Shown here piece after piece: positions 11,263-25,654 of a stretch of DNA of 64,000 bases. The first letter of the stretch is position 1; each line of letters begins with the position of its first letter. The translations under genes were made by a program, and so were the position numbers. The stretch lies in NCBI RefSeq assembly GCF_000151315.2, contig NW_011887301.1, positions 836,021-900,020 on the forward strand, in the 5' to 3' direction. Under the pieces are notes generated by a model, which had not been told where the DNA came from, did not search any database, and saw only the letters and a program-made list of their open reading frames with translations. This stretch comes from Capsaspora owczarzaki ATCC 30864 (lineage: Eukaryota > Opisthokonta > Filasterea).

Positions 11263-12093
11263 TCCCTCCCAGAGTCCGCGCCGCGTTGGTTGACAATTTT
11301 GCAGATGCATTAACGTCTTTGCACGAACAGTATCATTGGCCGTATCCATGTAGGTTCCAAAACCAACCGTGCTTCGTTTCTTCCAGCCGGCCCAGCACTC
11401 AAACCTTGTTCTCTTTGCTTTCGTTTCGTTGTAGCGGCTGCTGTGATTCGCACCGCAAACAACTGCTTTGCCACAGAAAAGTTTGCATCAACCGACTCCA
11501 CTCCACTTCCACACGACGCACCAGCCTACGCGTTCCCTTCGCAGATCATTTTGGATGCCGAGGCACTTGAGATGCCCGGATCGTTGCCAGCTTCTCCGAA
11601 GGCGCGCGGCCGCACCTGGTCTGCGCTGTCGGCGTCCGGCTTTTCTGAACCGCAGGGCGTAGTGACGTCTGTTCATGCCAATCTGGCGCAATCAGACGAA
11701 GCTCGAGAGCTCCGGTATGGGGTTTCTTTCCATTTTATATGCGTTCAGAGTTTGTGTGCTTGTTTTTTGTTGCTGGCGGAATCACTCATGTGTTGGTTGG
11801 TACTTGGATCTAGGTTTTTCCTGTCGGTGTTTATGCAAGCGCGGTGTTTCGAATGGGCCATGGTGATTGCCATTCTGCTTTTAGATTTGCCCACTCTGGC
11901 GGCACTCTTGCACAACCACCTGAGCGATCCGGACCAACAAGCGCACCCCACGGAGCGCGTTCGACTGCACGTGAACTCGCTCATTTCCAGCGACGCATGT
12001 GCGCCGTATCGCGACGTTCAGCCTCTCATGAAGCTCCTTCTCGGCGCCGTTGAGGGCCGCCACCACAGCTGCTACACTGTTCGATTTGAATAG
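6027..12093 (+). CDS. RIC1: RIC1, Rab6 GEF complex partner 1 (WD40 plus RIC1 domain)
   Basis: Twenty-three exons give about 1,314 aa: 6027..6299, 6453..6565, 6663..6847, 6947..7089, 7191..7315, 7392..7474, 7574..8075, 8174..8249, 8335..8390, 8478..8648, 8735..8845, 8913..8996, 9098..9383, 9481..9798, 9913..10191, 10281..10423, 10507..10593, 10681..10728, 10823..10862, 10937..11120, 11273..11349, 11435..11714, 11814..12093. RIC1 with RGP1 activates Rab6 at the Golgi for endosome-to-Golgi retrieval. Family signatures are the MYFPLGWP start, WD-like N-terminal half, [51 protein letters not shown] and [16 protein letters not shown]. All junctions keep phase except exon 2, where the frame shifts between about 6541 and 6556: the first part (AWKPDG) and the last part (QPIAVI) match the family in different frames. 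This could be a sequence error or real damage. Gln-rich (exon 1) and Ser-rich (exon 7) insertions are local additions. Confidence 0.9.
8150..8171 (+). repeat. Poly(T) tract directly before a RIC1 acceptor
   Basis: About 20 T residues end two bases before the AAG acceptor of RIC1 exon 8, so the tract serves as the polypyrimidine tract. Confidence 0.9.
11181..11261 (+). repeat. (CT)n microsatellite in RIC1 intron 20
   Basis: About 40 CT units on the sense strand end 11 nt before the exon 21 acceptor (CCCTCCCAG). Confidence 0.95.
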
Positions 12094-12125
12094 AGGCGTG
12101 TTCTGCAATCTCGCTTCCTCACCCC

Positions 12126-12131
12126 AATAAA
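12126..12131 (+). terminator. AATAAA poly(A) signal of RIC1
   Basis: A perfect AATAAA lies 33 nt after the RIC1 stop, in the 150-nt spacer before the convergent NOL10 stop. Confidence 0.6.
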
Positions 12132-12243
12132 ACAAAGCCACGAGAACCCGATTCGGCCTTTGTCCAATATTCCAATATATTGTTTGTCCAGGAACGCTCA
12201 ACACTGCCAGAACAAAATTTGCACAAAACAGCAACAAAAACGA

Positions 12244-15891
<3,648 letters not shown>

Positions 15892-16068
15892 TGTGCTGTG
15901 CGAACAAAAAGAAGAAAGAAGAAAGAAAACAAGACTGAGCGCGCTCAGAAACGCTCAGACAGCATCAATAGACCCAGGAGCTTTTTTCGTTATTTGTGTG
16001 TTCTCTGTTGCACATTCGAGCTGTCTGAGACTCCTGGATTGGCAGTCCTTAGTTCGCATTGACACGGA
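15892..16068. promoter_or_regulatory. Likely bidirectional promoter between NOL10 and SPCS2
   Basis: Only 177 nt separate the two divergent start codons, so both promoters and 5' leaders must lie here. No TATA box stands out. Similar short divergent spacers occur at 862-1030, 5810-6026, 20250-20506 and 57204-57336. Confidence 0.5.
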
Positions 16069-16788
16069 ATGGCCAAGTCAGTCAAGTCGCGGCCAGCCTC
16101 ATCCGCCGCCGCCGCCGCCGCCGCCGCCACGTCTCATACAAGCCCAGCCAATGCACAGCAGCAGCAGCAGCAGCAGCAGCAGGATCCGCAGGTGGCCGGC
16201 GCGGCAGAGCAGACAGCGCCCGAGGAGAGCTACCCGGCCGTCGATCTGTACGACAGCGTTGCCGTCAAGTCGACGATGGACGACTCGCTGCGGGGCCTGC
16301 TGACGCTCGAGGCCGGCTTCATTGAGAGCCATCGCCGCATGGATATCAAGATCGGGATGTCGGCTGCGGCGATCGCGCTGACCGGGTTTGCGCTCGCCTG
16401 GGGCTACTTTGTCCCATTCCCCGAGAGCTCGCTCGTTGTTGGCACATGCGTCGTCCTCTACTTTGCACTGATGCTCGTCATCACGGCGTACACGTTCTTT
16501 GCCGAGGGCGTCACCGTGTTTGAGGGTTTGCGCCAGAACGTGTCTGCCACCGCACGGCCAGGCAGCGCCAAGGCCCAAGAGTCGGTCGTCGTCGACTCTG
16601 AGTTTAACAAGCTCAAGCACGAATACACGCTCAAGATCACGTTGCAACGGTACGGCAAGGCGCCAGTCACAGAGTCGCTCTCCAAGCCGGTGGGCAGCTA
16701 CTTTCACAGCGACGGCTACTTTGCCGAGACTGCGTTCGACTCGGATGCCCGAAAACTGCTCAAGCAGGTCGAGTCCAAGCTGGCATGA
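16069..16788 (+). CDS. SPCS2: Signal peptidase complex subunit 2 (SPC25)
   Basis: A single exon encodes 239 aa. SPCS2 is a non-catalytic ER membrane subunit of the signal peptidase complex. After a local Ala/Gln-rich N terminus come the family motifs: AVKSTMDDSLRGLLTLE, two membrane spans around GMSAAAIALTGFALAWGY and VVGTCVVLYFALMLVITAYT with the loop VPFPESS between them, then a cytosolic beta-rich part (HEYTLKITLQRYGKAPVTES, VGSYFHSDGYF). The ATG at 16069 is the first in frame and is followed by G. No intron is present, unlike most neighbours. It is divergent from NOL10 with 177 nt between start codons, which suggests a shared promoter. Confidence 0.9.
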   Translation: MAKSVKSRPASSAAAAAAAATSHTSPANAQQQQQQQQQDPQVAGAAEQTAPEESYPAVDLYDSVAVKSTMDDSLRGLLTLEAGFIESHRRMDIKIGMSAAAIALTGFALAWGYFVPFPESSLVVGTCVVLYFALMLVITAYTFFAEGVTVFEGLRQNVSATARPGSAKAQESVVVDSEFNKLKHEYTLKITLQRYGKAPVTESLSKPVGSYFHSDGYFAETAFDSDARKLLKQVESKLA

Positions 16789-16976
16789 GATGGCGAGGGG
16801 TGGTGCATGTCCGTCTGATGTGTTTACAACAAAAATACGAAGCTGAAACAACTAAAAGAAACGCAAAAGTTTGATACTCGTTTGGGGCCGAGACTAGCAA
16901 TAGAACATGTGCAAATGGATCTAACTCGAGTTTATGTGTCGATGCGAGAAATGCGCACACGCAGGGCAACAAGTTG

Positions 16977-19412
16977 CTACAACATGTCGAACAAACGCCA
17001 GCCGACAACATCCGCCGAATAGCTATAGTATGTGGTGTTAAACCCGGGATCGTTCACGAACAGGGTGTCGTTGTTGTTGCTGGCAGCGGTAACGAGGACG
17101 AAATGGCGACCGTGCAGCACGTTTGCAATGACAACGCGGCCCATCTCGAGGTAGCTCGCAATGGTGCCGAACGAAAGGTCGTTGGTGGGGTGCATGCCAT
17201 CAGCGGGCCAAGAAATGTCAACGGGGTTGATCTTGGGCACTGCAGATTCATCAAGATCGTCGCCAATGTACCTGGGCGTTGGTGTGTGTGAGGTGGAATA
17301 GAACGGGAATTGAGACAAGTTGTGGCACGCAACCGTCGAAACATCACCACCTACACAGCAACAACAAAACAAAAGGCGTTACCCGTTGTTGGCCCTCAGG
17401 AAATTGTTGAGACTCTGAGGGTTGGAGGATGTCCCGTTAATCTTGATCTGCCAGCCGTGGATGGCCATGGAGATGGACGACATGAGGCAGCCGACTTGGC
17501 AGATGGTCTCGGTGTCGATGAGGTCATCGCCCCACGCAGGGTCGCATTGCTTGAAGAGCGGGTACGGGGACGGAGGGCCGGCCTCGAGTTGCTGAAACAC
17601 GCCAAAAAACATCCAAACGTCAAAAGCAGAAAATGAGTTGAAAGAACACAAAAAAGAAAGTCGTGCGAGGTGTGAAAGGCAACAAAAGGAATGTCTCAGC
17701 GTCCTGAGCAGTCGACTGGGTGATGATAAATCCAGTGCAGATTGCGTGGTTTGAGGTGTCGGGCTGAAAGTCCAGAGTTCCGTCCCTTGCTCCGCCTCCC
17801 CCCCTGACTCTGACTCGCCTGCCAGCCAAGCAAAACACACTCCCCGCCATCAATTCCTTTCAATCCCATTCAAGCATCAAAGACAAACAAGAATCCATCC
17901 ACAATGCGGGTAGAAGGGAAAAAAACAAGGACATGGAAGCAAACAAAAAAAAAGACTCGAAAGCAAGGTTCAAGCAAAGCCAGGTCGCAACGAAAGCAGA
18001 ACACAAACGTTTGACGTTTGGCAGGTACCGAGATTCAAGGCCATCGAAAGCCCCACGCAAAAATCGTGGAAAAGCCAAGCAACAATGCAGACGAAAGAGG
18101 CTGCCAAAGCAAAAACCTCAAACACTCCACACTTTGCCCACCAGAGACACACCTTCCGTTAGAGAAAGGTGGCACCAAGCGGGTATGAAGATGAAATCAC
18201 CACAGACCGCCCGAAGCACCTCTAGTCATCCATTTTGTGCTCTCGCGAGCCAAAATGAGATGGCAAATCACTTGTCAACCAGTTCAAGTGAATGCCCAAG
18301 ATGTCGGATGCTGACCGAGTGCGTCTCTGCCCACTCAGGGGTGACAAAGAAACGAAACTGGACAAAACGCCCACAACCTGACAAAAACCAAACATGGAAG
18401 CGTTTTTGATTTTGCATGTTGTTTGGAAGGAAGGAACTTGACATCGCTCCTTTTCCACCTGGGTCTCCCAATGATCCGCTCATGGGATGGGAGAGCAAAA
18501 GAAGCAACAAAGCTCCTCTACTGGCCAGTCCCTAGTGGCGCCCATGAAAATTGAGCATCAAAACAACTTTGACAGCTCGAGCATCCAGACCGGCGACCAC
18601 AGGCAACCAAATCGGTCACAAGCAAAAACAAAGAAAACGGTCTTCTTTTGTTTCAGCTTCCAAGGGTCAGGTATGTGTTTGGCAGATTGTTTGCGCTTCG
18701 ATTCAGTCGCGGATCCCAGAGAATGGCAAAAAAACGCAGCGGATTCGGATCAGCTACTTTTCAGACTGAAGGTTGTTCAAGCACCCGGCTCGGTGACGCG
18801 AGCAACTGCAAACCAAATCAATGGGATGCTCAGTGCTCGTTCTCTGTGATTTTGTTTAGCTCTCTGCAGTAGAGAAGAGAGCTGCGGGGCAAGGCATCAA
18901 GAACAATCTCGTTCTGCTCTGGTTTTTGAAACAGCGCGAACCCAATGTAGCCTCTGGAACCGAGCCGTCTGATGAGACTGACTTTTTTTCATTGTTCTGC
19001 TTCCATTCAAAGTGTCCAGTTTGTGTTCCCATGCAAACTCGGGCTGTGGTGGTTGACACGACCAATGATAAGCCTGTTTCAATAGCTTATTGGATGTTGG
19101 ATTCTTTCAAACGTCTCTGAGCCTTTCTTTTGTTTGGAGTGTGAAGCAGGGTGATTGACGATGGAGAGGTCGCAAGTAAGCCAGTAGATCGCGAGTGACA
19201 GAGAGAGAGAGAGTGAGAGAGAGAGAGCATGGAGGACGTTGTCTGTTGGTTTGGGTAATGTGCCTCCGCATGGCCTTGGGGCAGGTCAGCACGAGTATGA
19301 AGGTCGACTTTGGGTGACAAGAAGGCAAAGTGCAATGTGAAAACCAGACAAGCGATCAAAACCCCAAAAAGCAAAAGCCACAAACCACAAGCAAAACAAG
19401 CGCTGAGGGATG

Positions 19413-19452
<40 letters not shown>

Positions 19453-20249
19453 CGATCTCTCGTTCCCACTCTTCACACTCTTCGACTCTTCACACTCTTC
19501 ATCACTCGCTGCTTGTTCCGGTGGTTTGGAGTTTTGCAAAAAAGTGCTTTCGTCGTCCTCTTTGTTTCTCACAAAAACAACCGCTGCCCTTTTGTTATCC
19601 GTAAGTCTGCTGAACCTGAAATACGAAGCGGAGGGGTGATTTATGTGGAGAGGGATGAAGAAGAAGTGGGTGGGGGATGCATTGCCAAATGGAAATAGAC
19701 TGAGCCTCCAAGGTCGAATCGAAAATGGGAGATGACTCAGATGGAATTGCAAGGCAATTTGGCGGGAGAGCGATAGAGAGAGAGAGGAGATGAGAAGGGA
19801 ACAGGGAACAAGCGAGATGGATGCTGATCACTCGAATAGCGGCAACGAAAAGCAAGGCGAGCGCGCTCAACAGCCAGGCAGAAGACGAGTGTCGAACTGC
19901 GACGATTGCATTCGAGCGCTTTTTTGCTTGTACTTGCGCAACTTTCAAGAGAGGTTTGAGGGAAGGAGCAGCAGGAGGGCGCCTCAACACACCAACAAAC
20001 ACACACACACACAAAAAAAAAAGCTCCGCTCGTTGTCGCTCATGGCTGCTGCTGCTGCTGCTGCTGCTGCTACAGGCGAGGGGGGGGGGCAGAAGAAGCA
20101 GAGCAAGTAGAAAGGAGTCATTGTCGAGAGCGAGTGGAGGAAGAAGGGCTGGGAGGCAAGCAGACCTGGATGCTGTGGACGGGTGCAGCACTCGCGACAC
20201 CAACGAGCGCAGCCACCACAAGAGCGGCAAGTACAAGACGAATGCTCAT
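16977..20249 (-). CDS. Secreted C39-like cysteine peptidase family protein
   Basis: Proposed exons 20166..20249, 17383..17591 and 16977..17271 join in phase to 195 aa. The two downstream exons are well supported: they encode PLFKQCDPAWGDD, ICQVGCLMSSISMAIHG (candidate nucleophile Cys), a GY junction restored across the intron, GRHFVLVT (candidate His) and FVNDPGFN (candidate Asp), a set typical of the C39-like papain-fold family often secreted by amoebae and bacteria. The first exon is inferred: it is a textbook signal peptide (MSIRLVLAALVVAALVGVASA) that ends in phase 0 at CAG|GTCTGC and would join directly to QLEAGPPSP. That implies a 2,574-nt intron with a weak donor. If wrong, the true first exon lies elsewhere upstream of 17591. 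No substrate can be named. Confidence 0.68.
17592..20165 (-). other. Proposed 2.6-kb intron of the C39-like peptidase; otherwise gene-free
   Basis: I find no conserved coding segment, tRNA or other RNA gene here. Frames of up to 159 codons on the plus strand (for example 17933..18409) are Lys/Arg-rich and low-complexity, with no family resemblance. GA-rich microsatellites occur near 19198-19227 and 19410-19452 (plus strand). Confidence 0.55.
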
Positions 20250-20506
20250 TGATGTTGCACAAACAAAAAACAAACAAAGAAGAAAAAAAAAGACTGAGAA
20301 AGACTGAGAAAGAAACAACAAATCTATTCTCTCCAAACTACGCCAGTTCTCTCGCTGTCGAGCGTCAGCCAAGCAATCGTTGTGTTGACGGTGGGAGGAC
20401 TGCTTACCACCAATTCACAGCTCATCCATTATGGCTTTGACAGCGCAAATCAGCTCAGATCAGTCTAAAACCTGTCAACAAGCTCAGTCACCAAGCGCGT
20501 CAGATC

Positions 20507-23500
20507 ATGGCAGACACGTCGGCGTCGGTGGCCAAATTCGTGGCAACGCAGCAACTGCTGATCGACCTGGTGTGTGTGTGTGTGTGTTTATATCAGCTTG
20601 CTTGCCCGTGGTTATGCTTCTCCAAGCGCCTGAGCTTTTGGATGACGCTTGGGCGCTCGACCAACCAACCAACTCACTGGAGCTCAACTGGGCGCCGCTT
20701 GCTCTCCTCTTTTTGGATCTGTTTGTATCTGTGGTTTTTTGCTTTGTCCTTGTCTTGTATTGCTGGGTGGCTCGGTGGGGCTGGTTTTGTGGTGTTGTGC
20801 AGGAGCGCAAGGCCGAAGTCGAGCGCACAGACAACCTGCGTCAGACATTGACGACCGCGGAACTCGTGCAACGCGGCCTGTGTCTTGTCAAGCTCACCGT
20901 AAGTAGGCACAGAGAGACAGGCTCGTCATTTCATGGTGTGTGTGTGTGTGTGTGTGTGTTGGAGATGGTGCCAGTCACTTGCCGCTCACCTCTCGTCCAT
21001 ACAACCCACTCACCACCTCATGCTGTCAAACCACGCTTTTTGCTGAATTCTAATACATGCAGGTTGCGAGCTCGTACACTGGCTTTGGTGGAAAGTGCCA
21101 CGTCGATCTCGAACTCGTCGGTAAATCCATCGCAGCGAGTCTCGTTGTGTTGTCTCGTTTCTTAGACGCTCAGTCACTCACAAAAGTTGTACACAAAACG
21201 CAATGGCATTTTGTTGTACATTTGGGACAAAACGCCAACCCCCATCTGGTATTGCAACAACAAAAAGGCGGTGGCAAGAACGCAGCAGACAACCTCTTGC
21301 CCGCAAACAAATTCCGCCCAGGTGATATCGTCACGATAGAGCAGAATATCAAAGGAAGCTCGGGCGTCAACATGAGCGCAACCTCGAGCATGAAGCAGGC
21401 GAGCGCGCCAGCCGGTTCCTCTGATGATGGCCAGCAGCAGCAGCAGCGCGTGTCGGGTGTCGTTTACAAGACCAGTGATGCGCGCGTCACAGTCTCGTTG
21501 TCCGAGCCGTTGCCCGACTACCTGCTTGACTGCGTCTTGCGCCTCGACATGGGAGCAAACGACACGACATACAAGCGGTGCTGCAACGTCATCTCCAAGC
21601 TGGGTCTCGGCGCCTACTCTTCGCTGCCGTGTTCACACCTCGTCGACGTGCTGTTTGGACAATCCAAACCGTTGTTTACGACGGAAATTGCACCCTCTGC
21701 CATTTCCTGGCTCAACCCTGGCCTCAACGACGTGCAACGCTCTGCCGTGAGCTTTTGTCTTGCCGCCAGTGATGTAGCACTCATTCACGGCCCGCCTGGC
21801 ACTGGAAAGGTAAACGGAGATTGGTGGTCGTCAGGTTTGGGGGGGGTTGTTTTGTTTTGCTTTCTGGGGGGGTGCTTGGAGGGCTGGCCGTCCATCTCAC
21901 TCAAGGCGACTTGCTCACACAGACCACTACGATTGTTGAGCTCATCAATCAAATTGTGATGCGTCACGGTCCTGAAGTCAAAATCCTGGCCTGTGGACCT
22001 TCGAACGTTTCAGTTGGTACGCAACGCTCACCACAAGTGGTTTTGCCGCCTTGCATGAGTCCAGCCAAGCACAAGCTTCATTCAAATCGCCCCCTCCCCC
22101 TTATTTTTTTTTCTCTGGCGCAGATAACATTGTCGAGCGCTTGGTTGCATCCAACAAGACGTCGGTTGTGAGATTGGGCCATCCGGCTCGCATGCTTCCA
22201 TCAGTGTTGGCTCATTCTCTCGAGAGCGTCATGGCGGCAAGCGACGCAGGAAAGCTCGTCGCGGACATTAAACGCGAAATGGATGCTGCCACCAAGAAGC
22301 TTGCACGTCCAGTAAGCCAAGCTGGAGATCATGCCTTTTCTTTTTTTAAAAAATTGTTTCAGCGCTTTCTCATACTTACCCGGCTCTCTGTGCAGATTCC
22401 TCGGCAAGAGCGAAAGGAGCTCTACAATGAACTCAAGAATTTGCGAAAAGAGCTGAAGAAGCGAGAGCGTGATTCTGTGCAACAGGTTTTGCAATCAACA
22501 CAAGTCACCTGCTGCACACTCACCGGGGCCATGTCCAAAATGATTGCGTCGTCGCCCATCAACTATGACTGGGTCATCATCGACGAAGCACCGCAGTCCA
22601 TGGAGGTTCATTGTTGGATGGCCATTCTGAAGGGAAAGCGTCTCGTTCTTGCGGGCGACCACAAACAGCTCCCTCCCACCATTCTCTCGGACGCTGCTGA
22701 AAAGAAGGGCTTGTCTCTTACGCTGTTTGACCGACTGATCAAAGCTTACGGCGATCAAGTCACGCGCATGTTGACAGTACGGCATGGATGAATTTCTGTC
22801 CTCTTGTTTTCGGCGTGCATTGAGACAAGCAATTGACCGCGTGTTGAGCAATCTCGTCTGCTTTTTTTTCTTTTCGTTTGATAGGTGCAATACCGCATGA
22901 ACGCAAAGATCATGCAATGGAGCTCGAACGAAATGTACGGTGGCAAGCTCACCTCCGCCCCAAGCGTGCAAGCCCACTTGCTATGTGAACTCCCGCGCGT
23001 CAAGAAGACCGAAGAGACCGAAAGTGCGCTTTTCTTTATCGACACGACCGGTTGCTCCCTGTACGAAACTGAAGCAGCGGACGATGAATCCAAGGTGAAG
23101 TAGAATTTGTGTTTATTTTGCCGCCCTTTCGTTCTTTTGTTGATGCCATTGTCGCTTTTTTCTGACACTCGTCATCCTTTTTGACTCATTCTCTCAATCA
23201 TGACCTGCCAGTCCAACGAAGGCGAGGCGGACGTTGTTGTGCAGCACGTCAAACGGCTCCTCGACGCGGGTGTGACGGAGCGAGACATGGCGGTTATCAC
23301 CCCGTACAATGCCCAGGTCGGACGCCTGCGCAGCAAGCTCTCTGTTCAGTACCCACAGCTAGAAATTGGCTCCGTTGATGGGTTTCAAGGCCGCGAGAAG
23401 GAGGCTGTGGTGATTTCGCTCGTGCGCTCCAATGACAAGCGCGAAGTGGGCTTTCTGGCAGAACACCGACGCTTGAACGTTGCCATCACGCGTGCACGTC

Positions 23501-23619
23501 GGCACGTGTGCGTGATTGGCGACAGCGACACTGTTTCGAACGACAAGTTTCTTGGACGGTTGGTCGACTGGCTGTGCGAGCATGGCGAGCTTCGGAGTGC
23601 CGAAGAGTATGCTTCCTAA
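20507..23619 (+). CDS. IGHMBP2: IGHMBP2/SMUBP-2-like superfamily 1 helicase
   Basis: Eight exons, 20507..20569, 20803..20898, 21063..21809, 21923..22016, 22124..22311, 22396..22776, 22885..23094 and 23212..23619, give 728 aa. The family are 5'-3' RNA/DNA helicases of the Upf1-like group linked to translation and tRNA biology. Motifs seen: Walker A GPPGTGK-TTT (split by intron 3), APSN-like ACGPSNVSV, the DEAPQSME box, [35 protein letters not shown] and [11 protein letters not shown]. The N terminus ([23 protein letters not shown]) also matches. The protein stops after [13 protein letters not shown], so the R3H and AN1 zinc-finger domains of the animal protein are absent, as in yeast Hcs1. Exon 3 carries an extra segment of about 55 residues before NKFRPGDIV, which may be an in-frame intron (possible donor near 21121). 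Intron 1 starts inside a GT repeat. Confidence 0.88.
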
Positions 23620-23873
23620 AGCCGCCCCAGCAACACTTTGGTGATGTGGTAGTTTCCATCGTGGTTCAGTGTTTCTTTGCCTTGGTGTGTGTTGGTGTTT
23701 TGCACTGTTACCTGTAAGCACGAGAATTCGCAGGTCTCCCCGCCACCTCCCATCTGATAATTCTTTCCAAACACTTTGCTGACTCTTCAAGCTCTACAGT
23801 AGTGTTTTCGTTGCGATTACATCTCCAAGCTGAGACAGTGCAGTGCTCAGTCGTGCTTCTGAGGGATTTTGGC

Positions 23874-25513
23874 ATGGCTGAAAAATCACCGCCTCCACGG
23901 ACTCTGCTTGGTCCTGCTGCTGTTACTGCCAGTAGTACTGTCACTACTGACGTCCCTGTGGTTGCCCAGCCAGCCCAGCGCCAGTCGCTCGGGTCGTCCG
24001 TGCAGCACTTTGTCGCTTCGGGGATTGCGAGTGGCCTGGCGCGATTCACGACGCATCCGTTCGACACCATCCGCACACGCTTGCAAGTGCACAATCATGG
24101 CACGAGCCATGCTATGGGTCATGGCGGCGATCGACCCCTTGGTGTCCAGGCCCAAGTCAGTCAGTTTTGTGCCCTATTCCCGCCGCACAATGAATGATGC
24201 AAAATCAGAGCGCTCAAACAAACATCTGAAGACACTCACCATGTTCTATTGCATCGAATTGTGCCATGTATGAATGCATGCTTGTAGTGGTCGGCGAAGC
24301 ACACTGGCGAGCCATCGCGACCGCCAGCTCACTTGACGTCTGCCCTGCGCCAAACGTGGGCATGTGGACGCTCGATCGTCGCCCAGGAAGGCGTTCGAGG
24401 CCTGTACAGTGGTGTTGGTATTGCAATGGTACAGGAATCAAGCGAACAGGACGCCATGGCGGAGCGCCTTTTGAGGTCAAGAGCACTTATCGCTGATCGC
24501 TGATATACTTGTCACTTTTTGGCGTTGGTGCAGGGAATTGGTGCTCCGGCACTCGCGACCTACCTCTTCACATACGACGAGGCCAAGAAGTACATCTCGT
24601 CGCAGCTCAACGCGGGTCGAGGGCACTTGGCTAGCGGTCACGAGGGCCTCGCTACGCATTTGTTGGCTGGCGTCACTGCCGAAGTGGTCAGTGGCCTCTT
24701 CTGGACTCCCATGGAGGTGATCAAGCAGCGGTTGCAGGTAACGTGGTCAAACATTGTGCTGGAGCAGAAGCGAGGGGTGTTGCTCGGCGGCCTTATTCTG
24801 ACAAAAGCACCCCCCGACCTGAAGCACAGGCGGCAGGAGGCGAACTTCAGCGCTACAAATCGTCCACCCATGCCTTCAAAACAATCGTGGCGCAAGAAGG
24901 CATTCGCGGCATGTATCGAGGCTACTTTACAACTCTAACCGTGTTTATCCCGCACTCTGCAATATTCTTTGTCACTTTTGAGCAACTCAAACTCTTGGCA
25001 TTGCGGATACGAGGCCATCGCCCGCTGTCTGATTCCGAAGACTTGCCCCCTCTGAGTTTTTCAACCACGTTAGGAATTAGCACGACAGCCGCGTCGATAG
25101 CAGGTGGGGACTTTTTCTCCTGTCCTGTTTTGCGTCGTATTTGCTTTGTGTGGCTGTGCGTTTTCGAAACTCACATGACCTCCACCCGACTGTTTGGATT
25201 GGACCTTGTGGTGTTTTTTGTTTCTTGTGCCACGATTGCAGCTTTGATGACCAATCCGTTGGATGTGATCAAGACTCGGTGGCAGGTGCAGGTTGGCACC
25301 ACTGCGCTCGCGAACGGCGTCGTCGCACAGACGCCTTGGCTTGGTCTGAGCTACGCAAGTCCTCTAGACGCGGCATTGCGGATTGTGCGTGAAGAAGGGT
25401 GGCGGGCTTTGACGCAGGGCATGGCAGCTCGAGCACTTTGGCTGGCACCAGCGACTGCCGTGTCGATATCATGCTACGAGGCGATGAAGCACGCGTACTT
25501 TTCCGAAGACTAG
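23874..25513 (+). CDS. Mitochondrial carrier (SLC25) family protein
   Basis: Five exons, 23874..24155, 24288..24428, 24534..24737, 24851..25103 and 25242..25513, give 383 aa. Three repeats with the carrier signature PX[DE]XX[KR] are present: PFDTIRTRLQ, PMEVIKQRLQ and PLDVIKTRWQ, each followed by the usual EG-containing loop (VAQEGVRGLYSGVGIAM, VAQEGIRGMYRGYFTTL, REEGWRALTQGMAARA). Such proteins exchange metabolites across the inner mitochondrial membrane. The transported substrate cannot be named from the motifs; the PMEVIKQRLQ form is also seen in yeast Mme1-like and SAM carriers. The N terminus of about 50 residues before the first span is Ser/Thr/Ala-rich. The gene follows IGHMBP2 on the same strand after 254 nt. 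Confidence 0.85.
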
Positions 25514-25654
25514 TGCAGCGCACATCTCCCAAGATTAGCGCACTACTGTGCAAAAATGTAAAACAGTGAATATAGACTTTTTTTTTCCTTCTTTGTTTCT
25601 TTTTTTTTTTTTTTTTTGAATGTGTGGTTTGTTGCTAGAACTTGCGTTGTGTGG

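Noticed and set aside
17933-18409. 158-codon plus-strand frame
   Set aside because: Lys/Arg/Gln-rich, no homology, and inside the proposed peptidase intron.
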